38,877 nucleotides of DNA from Pirellulales bacterium (GTDB lineage: Bacteria; Planctomycetota; Planctomycetia; Pirellulales; JACPPG01). This document shows, piece by piece, positions 16,963 through 24,207 of this stretch. Positions within the stretch are counted from its first letter, which is position 1. The number at the start of each line of letters is the position of its first letter. The stretch is from NCBI GenBank assembly GCA_036490175.1, contig DASXEJ010000392.1:1-38877 (forward strand). Reading direction: 5' to 3'. Both the position numbers and the translations under genes were made by a program. Under the pieces are notes generated by a model that was not told where the DNA came from, did no database searches, and saw nothing but the letters and a program-made list of their open reading frames with translations.

Positions 16963-17739
16963 ATGCTCGTTTATCGTTATTCCGCTGCTCTCTTGGTCGC
17001 GTTCGGCGTCCTTGCCGCGACTTCCGCTGTTCCTGCCGTCGCCGGCTCGATTAATTATGGGAATGTGGCGGCTCAAACGGTCGTGTATCAAAATGTGACC
17101 GAGTCTTCGCTCGATCCTCTGCCGCTGTACGGAACTCCATCCGCTTCGGGCAACTCTTTGCAGTTCACTCCGCCTAACTTCGAGGCGCAGTCTCTGGACG
17201 GCAGCGTGAATTTTGTCGATGGCACTTTGAATACCAGCATCGTGGCGAACCCCAATCAGGGGATTAACACGATTTCGGTCGCAGAAGCCGGAGACTTCAC
17301 ACTGGAAGGTACCGGCGCCTATGCCACGATCTCGGCCCCGATTTTTCTGCGGATTGACGATGTCAATGGGGCGCCCTTGATCAGCCCTATCACTTACAGC
17401 ACCAATTTGCTCTTTACGTCCGGCGCGGGTGGCGCAGGCAGTTTTCAAACTCCCGGTGATGCGGGAGTGGGTACGATTTGGACGGGCAGCATTTCAGTCG
17501 ATCTGAACGCGATCTTGGCAGCCCACAACATGGGTGGCAATGTCACTCAGGTTCAATGGACTATGGACAACTCGCTCACCGCCTATGCCCCTTCGGGCGG
17601 GATTTCGTTCATCAAGAAGAAGGACATTGGCGGCGTGGCCCTTACAGTGCAAACCGGCGGAATCCCCGAGCCTTCGTCCGTGATTTTGGCCGCCCTGGGC
17701 TTTGTCGGCTTGCTGTATGCCGCCCGCAAGCGGATGTAA
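16963..17739 (+). CDS. PEP-CTERM sorting domain protein, copy 2
   Basis: 258 residues. A signal peptide ends near VPAVAG, the mature part begins GSINYGNVAAQTVVYQNVTE, and the C-terminal PEP-CTERM tail is IPEPSSVILAALGFVGLLYA followed by ARKRM. It is a tandem paralogue of the preceding gene; shared blocks include SASGNSL, PPNF, DGTLNT, ISAPIFL, WTMDNSL/YTMDNSL and FIKKKD. The ATG at 16963 is chosen over an in-frame GTG at 16921 because GAGG lies eight bases upstream and the signal peptide starts there. The 182-base gap to copy 1 contains a small hairpin (TGACCA/TGGTCA at 16854-16873) without a T-run, so read-through or a separate promoter are both possible. Function is unknown. Confidence 0.9.
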   Translation: MLVYRYSAALLVAFGVLAATSAVPAVAGSINYGNVAAQTVVYQNVTESSLDPLPLYGTPSASGNSLQFTPPNFEAQSLDGSVNFVDGTLNTSIVANPNQGINTISVAEAGDFTLEGTGAYATISAPIFLRIDDVNGAPLISPITYSTNLLFTSGAGGAGSFQTPGDAGVGTIWTGSISVDLNAILAAHNMGGNVTQVQWTMDNSLTAYAPSGGISFIKKKDIGGVALTVQTGGIPEPSSVILAALGFVGLLYAARKRM

Positions 17740-17972
17740 ACGCCCACCGATCTTCAGGGACAGGTAGCTGTCAGAGATTGGAAGTGGGCAGTCGCCATCG
17801 GGCCCTTGTGCGGGTGTGACTCTCGGTGGGATAAACTCCCAAGCACCGCAATCCCGCGCGAGGTTCGCTCATCGGGCCCAGTGTTTCGAGTTCAGCGTGC
17901 AGCCAATGCCTGCTGACCGTGGGAAATGATTCAACGCGGGCGCTCAATCGCGCCGGGCCACGGTGCAACTTT

Positions 17973-19943
17973 TTAGCCGCTTCGTGCATTCAATAGCGGC
18001 GGCATCGGACATGCCAACGCGTCGGAGATGACGCGAAGCAACTCCCCTTCCTCGACCGTGACCCGTGCGTCGGCGCCGATGCACGCGGCGCATGCCTCTA
18101 GAACGCTTCGTTTTGCCAACGGCGCGGCACTCGCGAGTTCGTCGAGGGCTCGATCAAGAGGGCCCAGGCCAGTCTGATCGCGTGGTAAAAGAGTCAGCGG
18201 ATTATCGCCCGCTTGCAGCTTTGCCACACCAATTCCGAAGGCACGGTCCGCCTGCGCATCGTCGCGCGCGCCGGAGTAGGCAAGTGTCGAAAGCAACGAT
18301 CTACAAGACGCCAATACCTGGACCAGCTTGTCGTACTTCAGCTTCGCGGGCGGCGCCTGCTCCAGCCGCGGCAGTAGCCGCTTCAGCACCAGGCGGTGGA
18401 CCGCGTATTCGAACAAGCTCACCTGGTTGTCAGCCTTGATCAGAAACATCACATCGTCCCGGAACGCGGCAAGTTGGCCAGGCGAGAGCCGCTTGAGTGC
18501 AGGGAGCACCATGCTGACCAACGGCAACTTGGCTTCCGGATTGAGTCGCCGGGCCAACGGTTCGATGCGCAACGTTTCTTGATTCGCGCGTGGGTCGGCC
18601 CGCGTGGCGAGATAGTCTAGCTGCCGCGCGCAAATTTCGGACTGCCTATCGTCCAGCAGCAAGGCATAGATCGTGGCCACGGCGCCCAGCGGATCCCGCA
18701 CGTTGGCCACCAAGTCGGGCGGCAACGAGGCGACAAGCGCCGCCGCGTAGTCCAAATGCTCGATTCGTGGTGCGCCCACCTGCGCCACGGCCGCTTCGGG
18801 CGCGAAGGCGAAGCTCTGCGCGCCGGCCGTCGTCTCGGAGTGGATATTCTCCCGCGCCAGGCGCTGCGTGGCCAAGGTATGCGGGTCAACCAGATCCCCC
18901 GCCGAATAGCTGACGTTCTCTACGCGTGGGTATTTGCCATCGAACGACGGATCGATCCGTTGGATCCGTTCGGCCAAAGGAGGATGCGTGGCCAGCAAAT
19001 CGAGAAACGGTTGTGCCAGGCCATTGCCGAAGAACATATGGCTCGCTTCTTCCGCCCGTGGGCTCTGCAATCGCGAGCCGTAGACCAGGCCGCCAATTTT
19101 TTTGAGCGCGCCCGATATGCCGTCGGGCAAGCGAGTGAACTGCACGGCCGACGCGTCTGCCAGAAATTCACGCTGCCGCGATACTGCGCTTTTGATCAAA
19201 TGCCCGAAAAAGACCCCGATGTATCCAATGGCATACAGCAGTAGCCCCAAGAGGGGCAGCGGGTTCCCTCCCTTTTTGTTTTCGGATGACTCGGAAAGGT
19301 TCAGCGAGGCTGATCCGCTGCGCATGAGAAAATAGCCGATCATGGCAATTAGCAGGATGCCGTTCAGAATGCCGATCAAGCGGATGTTGATCCGCATATC
19401 GCCGTTGAGGATATGGCTGAACTCGTGGGCGATTACGCCTTGCAGCTCCTCGCGGTTGAGTGTGTCGATGGTTCCGCGCGTGACACCGAGAATGGCGTTT
19501 TGCGGAGTAGTGCCGGCGGCGAAGGCGTTGATGGCCGACTCGTTGTCCAGCAAGAACACTGGTGGCACCGGCGTGCCCGAGGCGATGGCCATCTCTTCTA
19601 CGACATTCAAGAGCACGCGCTCGCGCAGGTCGCGGGTGTTGGCCAGCACGGGCCGGCCACCAAGGTTGCGAGCCACGATTTCTCCGCCTTGGGACAGTTC
19701 GGCAATCTTGTACAAACTGCCCACGCCGATCAGTACCAGCGTGCCCACGCTTACGGCGGCGAATACGTCCGGAAACCAGAGAGTGGTCGGTGCGCCAGGA
19801 TCAGCCCCGCCCTGACTGTAAAACAACACCCCGGCAATGGCCACGTACACGGCCGTGATGATCAGAACCACGGCCAGCGAGAAGTAAACGAGCAGCAAGC
19901 CGGTCTTGCGGCGGGCACGTTCTTGATGCTCGAAGAAATCCAT
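17973..19943 (-). CDS. HtpX-like M48 family membrane metalloprotease with long C-terminal extension
   Basis: 656 residues. Two N-terminal membrane helices (about 16-42 and 60-80) precede a zinc protease domain with the HEFSH motif at 173-177 (His173, Glu174 and His177) and the downstream REFLADASAVQF segment that supplies the third ligand. Two more hydrophobic segments lie between them, as in HtpX. HtpX-type enzymes degrade misfolded membrane proteins from the cytoplasmic side. This protein is about twice the length of HtpX. The extra C-terminal part of about 330 residues is alpha-helical and ends in a TerB-like stretch (LEACAACIGADARVTVEEGE). It follows lemA by 102 bases on the same strand, a common pairing, and probably forms one operon. 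The start ATG has no strong ribosome-binding site. What the extension does is not known. Confidence 0.9.
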   Translation of the reverse strand: MDFFEHQERARRKTGLLLVYFSLAVVLIITAVYVAIAGVLFYSQGGADPGAPTTLWFPDVFAAVSVGTLVLIGVGSLYKIAELSQGGEIVARNLGGRPVLANTRDLRERVLLNVVEEMAIASGTPVPPVFLLDNESAINAFAAGTTPQNAILGVTRGTIDTLNREELQGVIAHEFSHILNGDMRINIRLIGILNGILLIAMIGYFLMRSGSASLNLSESSENKKGGNPLPLLGLLLYAIGYIGVFFGHLIKSAVSRQREFLADASAVQFTRLPDGISGALKKIGGLVYGSRLQSPRAEEASHMFFGNGLAQPFLDLLATHPPLAERIQRIDPSFDGKYPRVENVSYSAGDLVDPHTLATQRLARENIHSETTAGAQSFAFAPEAAVAQVGAPRIEHLDYAAALVASLPPDLVANVRDPLGAVATIYALLLDDRQSEICARQLDYLATRADPRANQETLRIEPLARRLNPEAKLPLVSMVLPALKRLSPGQLAAFRDDVMFLIKADNQVSLFEYAVHRLVLKRLLPRLEQAPPAKLKYDKLVQVLASCRSLLSTLAYSGARDDAQADRAFGIGVAKLQAGDNPLTLLPRDQTGLGPLDRALDELASAAPLAKRSVLEACAACIGADARVTVEEGELLRVISDALACPMPPLLNARSG

Positions 19944-20045
19944 CGCGCGTTACCGATGACAAGGCGAGTGCGAAGCAAGGCAGCGGGCTGGCATCGCCGC
20001 TGCAAAAGGCGCGACGGCATCGCGCGAGACGAAGGCCAACCTGCG

Positions 20046-20666
20046 TTAGAACTGTACCTTGACGCTCTCCCGCTGCTCTGGCGCGGTAACTTGGAACAAC
20101 TCGGCCGCGGGGAAATCGCCAAACCCGGCTACCAGATTATTGGGAAATACCTCGCGCGCCGTGTTGTAGGTCATCACCGCATCATTGTATGCCTGGCGAG
20201 CAAAGGCCACCTTGTTCTCGGTGCTGGTCAACTCCTCCTGCAGCGCCAGCATATTCTGATTGGCCTTCAGGTCGGGGTAGTTTTCCATCAGGGCCATGAA
20301 CTTTGTCATCGTGCCCGTGAGTGCGGTCTCGGCCACGGCCAAGCCTTGCATGGCTTGCGGATTGCCAGGATTGGCCGCCGCCTGTTGGCCAGCTGCTTGC
20401 GCCGTGTTGCGTGCCTTGATGACGGCTTCGAGCGTTTCGCGCTCGTGCTTCATGTAGCCCTTGGCCGTTTCGACCAGATTGGGAATCAAGTCGTAACGCC
20501 GCTTCAATTGGACGTCGATCTGTGCAAACGCATTCTTGAAACGATTCTTCAAGCCCACCAGGCGATTGTAGATGCCCACCAAGTACGACAACGCCAAAAC
20601 CACCACAACGCCTAGGCCGATCAAGATCGCGACGCCAGTGCCGATTTCAGCAAACAGCGGTTGCAT
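20046..20666 (-). CDS. lemA: LemA family protein
   Basis: 206 residues with one N-terminal membrane helix (about 10-30), then a long antiparallel helical domain. Diagnostic LemA sequence is present: YNRLVGLKNRFKNAFAQIDV, then QLKRRYDLIPNLVETAKGYM, NYPDLKANQNMLALQEELTS, TENKVAFARQAYNDAVMTYN and VFPNNLVAGFGDFP. LemA proteins are membrane-anchored with the helical bundle on one side of the membrane. Their biochemical role is not settled, but they are commonly encoded next to HtpX-like M48 proteases, as here. CTGGAG precedes the ATG. A role as partner or adaptor of the protease is inference from context. Lengths are normal for the family and nothing looks broken. Confidence 0.95.
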   Translation of the reverse strand: MQPLFAEIGTGVAILIGLGVVVVLALSYLVGIYNRLVGLKNRFKNAFAQIDVQLKRRYDLIPNLVETAKGYMKHERETLEAVIKARNTAQAAGQQAAANPGNPQAMQGLAVAETALTGTMTKFMALMENYPDLKANQNMLALQEELTSTENKVAFARQAYNDAVMTYNTAREVFPNNLVAGFGDFPAAELFQVTAPEQRESVKVQF

Positions 20667-20975
20667 GGCATTGACTCCAGGGATGGTCTGTCGAATTGCG
20701 ACGGTGGGCCAGCAAGGTCGACGCTTTTAATTAGCGCACGTCGCCCGAGACTCGGTCCTATCGTAGCGTAGCTCAGGATATCAGATTCCGACGAGCGGGG
20801 CGTCGCAATCTGCCGGCGACGACTCGACCTCGTGCCGATCCCTGCCCTGGAATCTCGAACGCTGATGCGCCCGAGGATGGTTAGCACTGGCGGTGGTTTG
20901 TCGGCGCGAAGAAGGCCCGCCAACAGCCGCCCCGAAAGTTCGCGCGGAAACGGGCGCTGCGCAGGTCACGACCCA
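20667..20975. other. Intergenic region upstream of lemA
   Basis: About 310 bases with no supportable gene. Short frames exist on both strands but none resembles a protein. It must hold the lemA promoter; no convincing -35/-10 pair or operator was recognised. Confidence 0.5.
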
Positions 20976-21017
20976 TTAAAAAGGCCGGGCAGGGGAGTGT
21001 GGCTCCCTCGCCCGGCC
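20976..21017 (-). terminator. Strong rho-independent terminator of the YTV-type gene
   Basis: Read on the minus strand, GGCCGGGC (21017-21010) is followed by GAGGGAG, a short loop, CTCCCCT and GCCCGGCC (20990-20983), then TTTTTAA. The stem is about 15 bp with one bulge. It lies 93 bases after the stop of the YTV-type gene and separates it from lemA. Confidence 0.85.
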
Positions 21018-21109
21018 AGTCGAGATCGCATAAACATTGGCCTGCGCTTAGCACGTTGCGCTGCCTTCGTTCGCAGCCGCGGCGAACATCTCGTTCCCGC
21101 TGGTGGCGA

Positions 21110-22063
21110 TTACTTTGTTCCGCAGCATGCCGGGACCATGATGGTCTTGGGCACCATTTTGCAGACGCAGACTTGGATCTGCTTTTCCACCACGTGCGGC
21201 ACGGGCACATTGCAGGTGATCGTCTTTTCCGTCGGCACGCACTCGTAGCGGGTCACTTCGCGATTCATGGTGCGCTGCTCGGGCACGAATCGGGTGAACG
21301 TCACTTCACGCGACTTCGGCTCGGTCACGAAGTCCGTCTTCTGTACGGTACGGGTGCGGGTCTCAGGCTTCATCACTGTTACGTTGCACGTGACGGGTTG
21401 ATCTTCCCAAGTGGTCTTATAGGTCGTGTACGGGATTTCCTTGGTAACCGGCTTGCAAACCCAGACGCGGCACGGCGCCTTCGCGCAAGAGGCGCAGTCG
21501 GGCTTATCAGCAGCCGGCGTTTTGTCTTCCCAATGCCCTTCGTTGACGGTTACCGTACGCGTCTTGGTGACCGGCTCGCGTTTGCAAACTTTGCGCGTGG
21601 TCTCCTTCGTTTCGACGTGCGGCACGCACACCGTGTATTCCTGTGTTGCAGTCGTAACGACGGGCTTGCACACGTTGCAAGTGATCGTCTTCGTTTCGGT
21701 CTTTGGCACCATGACGGTGACGTTGCACGAGACCGTCTCGGTCTGCGGCACGCGCTGCATGACGGTGATCGTTCGCTCGTGGGGCTCGTTGGTGTATTGG
21801 GTCACATGGATCGTGCGCGTCTCGGTCTCCATCTTGGGCACCATAATGGTCTTTTCGACCATGGTCGGCGCCGCTGGTTCGTTCTTGCAGGGGGCGCTGC
21901 TCGTGCTGCCGCACGTACCGCACGGCGCCTGCGCGCTGCAGGGGGCACTGCAAACCACTCCACATCGCCCACATCCAATGCGACTGTTTGCGAATGAATG
22001 GCTGGTCAGCGCACAAACCAAGGCCAAGGCGGCCACGAATGACCAAGATCTCGTCGTTTGCAT
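21110..22063 (-). CDS. Cysteine-rich YTV-type repeat protein, probable cell wall protein
   Basis: 317 residues. A signal peptide ends near TSHSFA. A cysteine cluster follows (CGRCGVVCSAPCSAQAPCGT). The rest is built of short repeats of the form Val-Pro-x-x-Glu-Thr-x-Thr-x-Thr-hydrophobic-x-Cys-Asn-Val, for example VPKTETKTITCNVCKP, QEYTVCVPHVETKET and CVPTEKTITCNVPVPHV. Val, Thr, Lys, Glu and Cys dominate. This composition, including YTV, matches a planctomycete family reported in cell wall preparations of Rhodopirellula baltica, probably disulfide-crosslinked. The ATG at 22063 has GGAG at good spacing; an in-frame TTG at 22075 is less likely. It is a single-gene transcript with a strong terminator. 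The structural role is inference from family and composition. Its repetitiveness creates a long false frame on the other strand. Confidence 0.8.
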   Translation of the reverse strand: MQTTRSWSFVAALALVCALTSHSFANSRIGCGRCGVVCSAPCSAQAPCGTCGSTSSAPCKNEPAAPTMVEKTIMVPKMETETRTIHVTQYTNEPHERTITVMQRVPQTETVSCNVTVMVPKTETKTITCNVCKPVVTTATQEYTVCVPHVETKETTRKVCKREPVTKTRTVTVNEGHWEDKTPAADKPDCASCAKAPCRVWVCKPVTKEIPYTTYKTTWEDQPVTCNVTVMKPETRTRTVQKTDFVTEPKSREVTFTRFVPEQRTMNREVTRYECVPTEKTITCNVPVPHVVEKQIQVCVCKMVPKTIMVPACCGTK

Positions 22064-22669
22064 GGCGAACTCCAATTCTGATTCTGCGGCGAGTTTAACG
22101 ATTGCGTAAAATGTATAAGGCTCCGTGACGCGATCTTAGTGCTGCCACCACCAAAGTCAAGTTGGGGCCGGGTTCCTGCCCCCTTTCCCCTCCGCAGATT
22201 CGTGACGGGCGTTTTGCGAACAAGGCAAAGGGAACAGTTGTTCTGCCACCGCAGAAGTGGAAGCCGGAGTACGCGGCATTCGCGATATTTTACCTACCGC
22301 CTTGGTTCCATAAACGCTCGGTGATCGATCAGCCAAACGCTCGCCGCTTGAAGCCTTCCAGGCGCGAAATCAGCGCGCAGAATGCACCGCGAACTCCGCC
22401 TCTCCAACCGAGCGACTATGGATGGAATTGGTGGCACTGCAGTCTCGTCGTCCGGAAAAAGGCTGTGGCCGCAAACTCTACCGATGTTCGCCAAAGCGAC
22501 AATTGGACAGTCCCATTGTGTACGTACCAAGTCCAGGCTGGTCGTCAGTCGAGCCGATAGATTCAGCAAGACCCCTATTTATTGGCCAGCATGGTCCCGC
22601 CGTCGGCTCAGCCAGAAATAATTGAGTTCTGGCCGCATATCCATTCTTATCTCGTTAGTGAAAGCACGC
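22064..22669. other. Divergent intergenic region between the YTV-type and porin genes
   Basis: About 600 bases. Several short overlapping frames on both strands show no recognisable protein. Divergent promoters for the two envelope genes should lie here. No palindrome, riboswitch-like structure or terminator with a T-run was identified. Confidence 0.5.
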
Positions 22670-24076
22670 ATGCGCAGGCGAATGTTATTTCTCGTCACGA
22701 TTCTGATTGGCTCGACCATCGCCTTGGCGTGGCCACACGCGAGTGTTGCTCAGGATGCCTCCGCGCCGACATCTCCCAGCGAAGCGTTAGCAGCGGAACA
22801 AGCAACGACTTCCAGCGCCGCGAGCGGCACCGATTCCATCATCTCGTCTGACGCCTGCTACGACGCGGATTCGTGCGTGGCGCCGTCGCGCTGTCGCACA
22901 GGGAATGGCTGCCAGAATCAATGCCAGTGTGACGCCTGTCGCGCACTCGCCGCCTGCAGTGCCGATCCTTACAACCGCCTGCTACCCCAGGGCGGAATGA
23001 TTAGCGTGCGCGGATGGGTGGACGGCGGCATTTTGGGGAATACCGCGAATCCTGCCAGTCACTTCAACGGGCCCTACAACGCCACGGAAGTGGACAATGG
23101 ACAGCTCAATCAGCTGTATCTGATCATGGAGCGTGCCATGGCCAGCGATGGTTCGTTCACCATCGGCGGCCGCGCGGATGTGTTGTACGGCGGCGATTAC
23201 AATCTAGCCCAATCGTCGGGCCTGGAGGTAAACCGCAATGGTTCACCTAAATGGAATAACAACGAGTTTGATGGTCTGGCGCTGCCGCAGCTTTATGGCG
23301 AGGCCGGCACGAACACGTCGAGCGTCAAGGTCGGACACTTCTATACCGTGGTCGGCTACGAAGGCGTTCAATCCCCCACGAACTTCTTTTACTCACACGC
23401 CTACAGCTACATGTTCGCAGGCCCGTTCACCAACTGGGGAGCGCTGGCAAACCAGGTCCTGGCCGACAATTGGCAGTTGCAAGCCGGCGTGGTTAATGGC
23501 TGGAACAATCTCGTCGCTACGCAGAATCATGCCAACTTCCTTGGCAATCTCAAATATACCGGCAACGATTGGTGGAGCTCGTTCGCGATCATCACCGGAG
23601 ACGAGTTCGACAACCCAGGTAACTTGCCGACCGTGAACAGCGCCTATGCCAATCGCACGCGCTTTAGCTTCATCGTCAGCCGTCAGCTCGGGTCGCGCAT
23701 GGAGTACGTGTTTCACCAGTGGCTTGGCACGCAAGCTCAGGGAGCACCGGGCGGCGGCACCGCCAAGTGGTACGGCATCGACCAATACGTCTATTACCGC
23801 CTGGCCGACAAATGGCGCGTCGGAACGCGCGTCGAATGGTTCCGCGATCAGGATGGCACCCGTGTAGGTCTGACGGAACAATCCAACCCCAACACGGTGC
23901 CCTTGGCCGGCAGCTATGCATCGTGGACAGTGGGCGTCAACTGGACCCCGCTTACCAACGTGCTGATCCGTCCCGAACTTCGTTGGGACAGCTACGTAGG
24001 CTCTGCCAAGCCGTTTGACGATGGCCAGCGGACGTCGCAATTCTTGCTGGGACTCGACGCCATCGTGCAGTTCTAG
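22670..24076 (+). CDS. BBP2-type outer membrane beta-barrel porin with Cys-rich N-terminal segment
   Basis: 468 residues. A basic N-terminus and hydrophobic segment (MRRRMLFLVTILIGSTIALA) form a signal peptide. After a Ser/Thr/Ala stretch comes a cysteine-rich segment with nine Cys in about 35 residues (CYDADSCVAPSRCRTGNGCQ, then NQCQCDACRALAACS). The remaining 370 residues alternate in the manner of an outer membrane beta-barrel and resemble the BBP2/OmpL-like family common in planctomycetes: GWVDGGILGN, LNQLYLIMER, GHFYTVVGYEGVQSPTNFFY, NWQLQAGVVNGWNN and WTVGVNWTPLTNVLIRPELR. The last residue is Phe, as usual for barrels. It probably forms a pore for small solutes. The frame is open to an upstream start at 22622; ATG 22670 is chosen as the start of the signal peptide, with 22682 possible. 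It is convergent with the next gene. Confidence 0.82.
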   Translation: MRRRMLFLVTILIGSTIALAWPHASVAQDASAPTSPSEALAAEQATTSSAASGTDSIISSDACYDADSCVAPSRCRTGNGCQNQCQCDACRALAACSADPYNRLLPQGGMISVRGWVDGGILGNTANPASHFNGPYNATEVDNGQLNQLYLIMERAMASDGSFTIGGRADVLYGGDYNLAQSSGLEVNRNGSPKWNNNEFDGLALPQLYGEAGTNTSSVKVGHFYTVVGYEGVQSPTNFFYSHAYSYMFAGPFTNWGALANQVLADNWQLQAGVVNGWNNLVATQNHANFLGNLKYTGNDWWSSFAIITGDEFDNPGNLPTVNSAYANRTRFSFIVSRQLGSRMEYVFHQWLGTQAQGAPGGGTAKWYGIDQYVYYRLADKWRVGTRVEWFRDQDGTRVGLTEQSNPNTVPLAGSYASWTVGVNWTPLTNVLIRPELRWDSYVGSAKPFDDGQRTSQFLLGLDAIVQF

Positions 24077-24207
24077 CGAGATTTCGCTCGCCGGCGGGTT
24101 GACGCACAACGTTTCAACGCCCGAGGTCCCCGGTCGTTTGCCATCGCCCAGGATCGCGCATCCGTTTGGCCACCGGCACGCGGAGCATACCAACGAATTG
24201 CGACCGC

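Noticed and set aside
19413-20615. Long plus-strand frame of 400 codons
   Set aside because: It lies antisense to the M48 protease and lemA, whose families are certain. The translated sequence has no domain and is a frame shadow in GC-rich DNA.
20999-21997. Plus-strand frame of 332 codons
   Set aside because: Antisense to the repetitive YTV-type gene; its His/Arg-rich repeats are a by-product of the repeats on the other strand.
22171-22182. GGTTCCTGCCCC shared with 28150-28161
   Set aside because: Exact 12-base matches are expected many times by chance in a window of this size, and neither the flanks nor the context agree.
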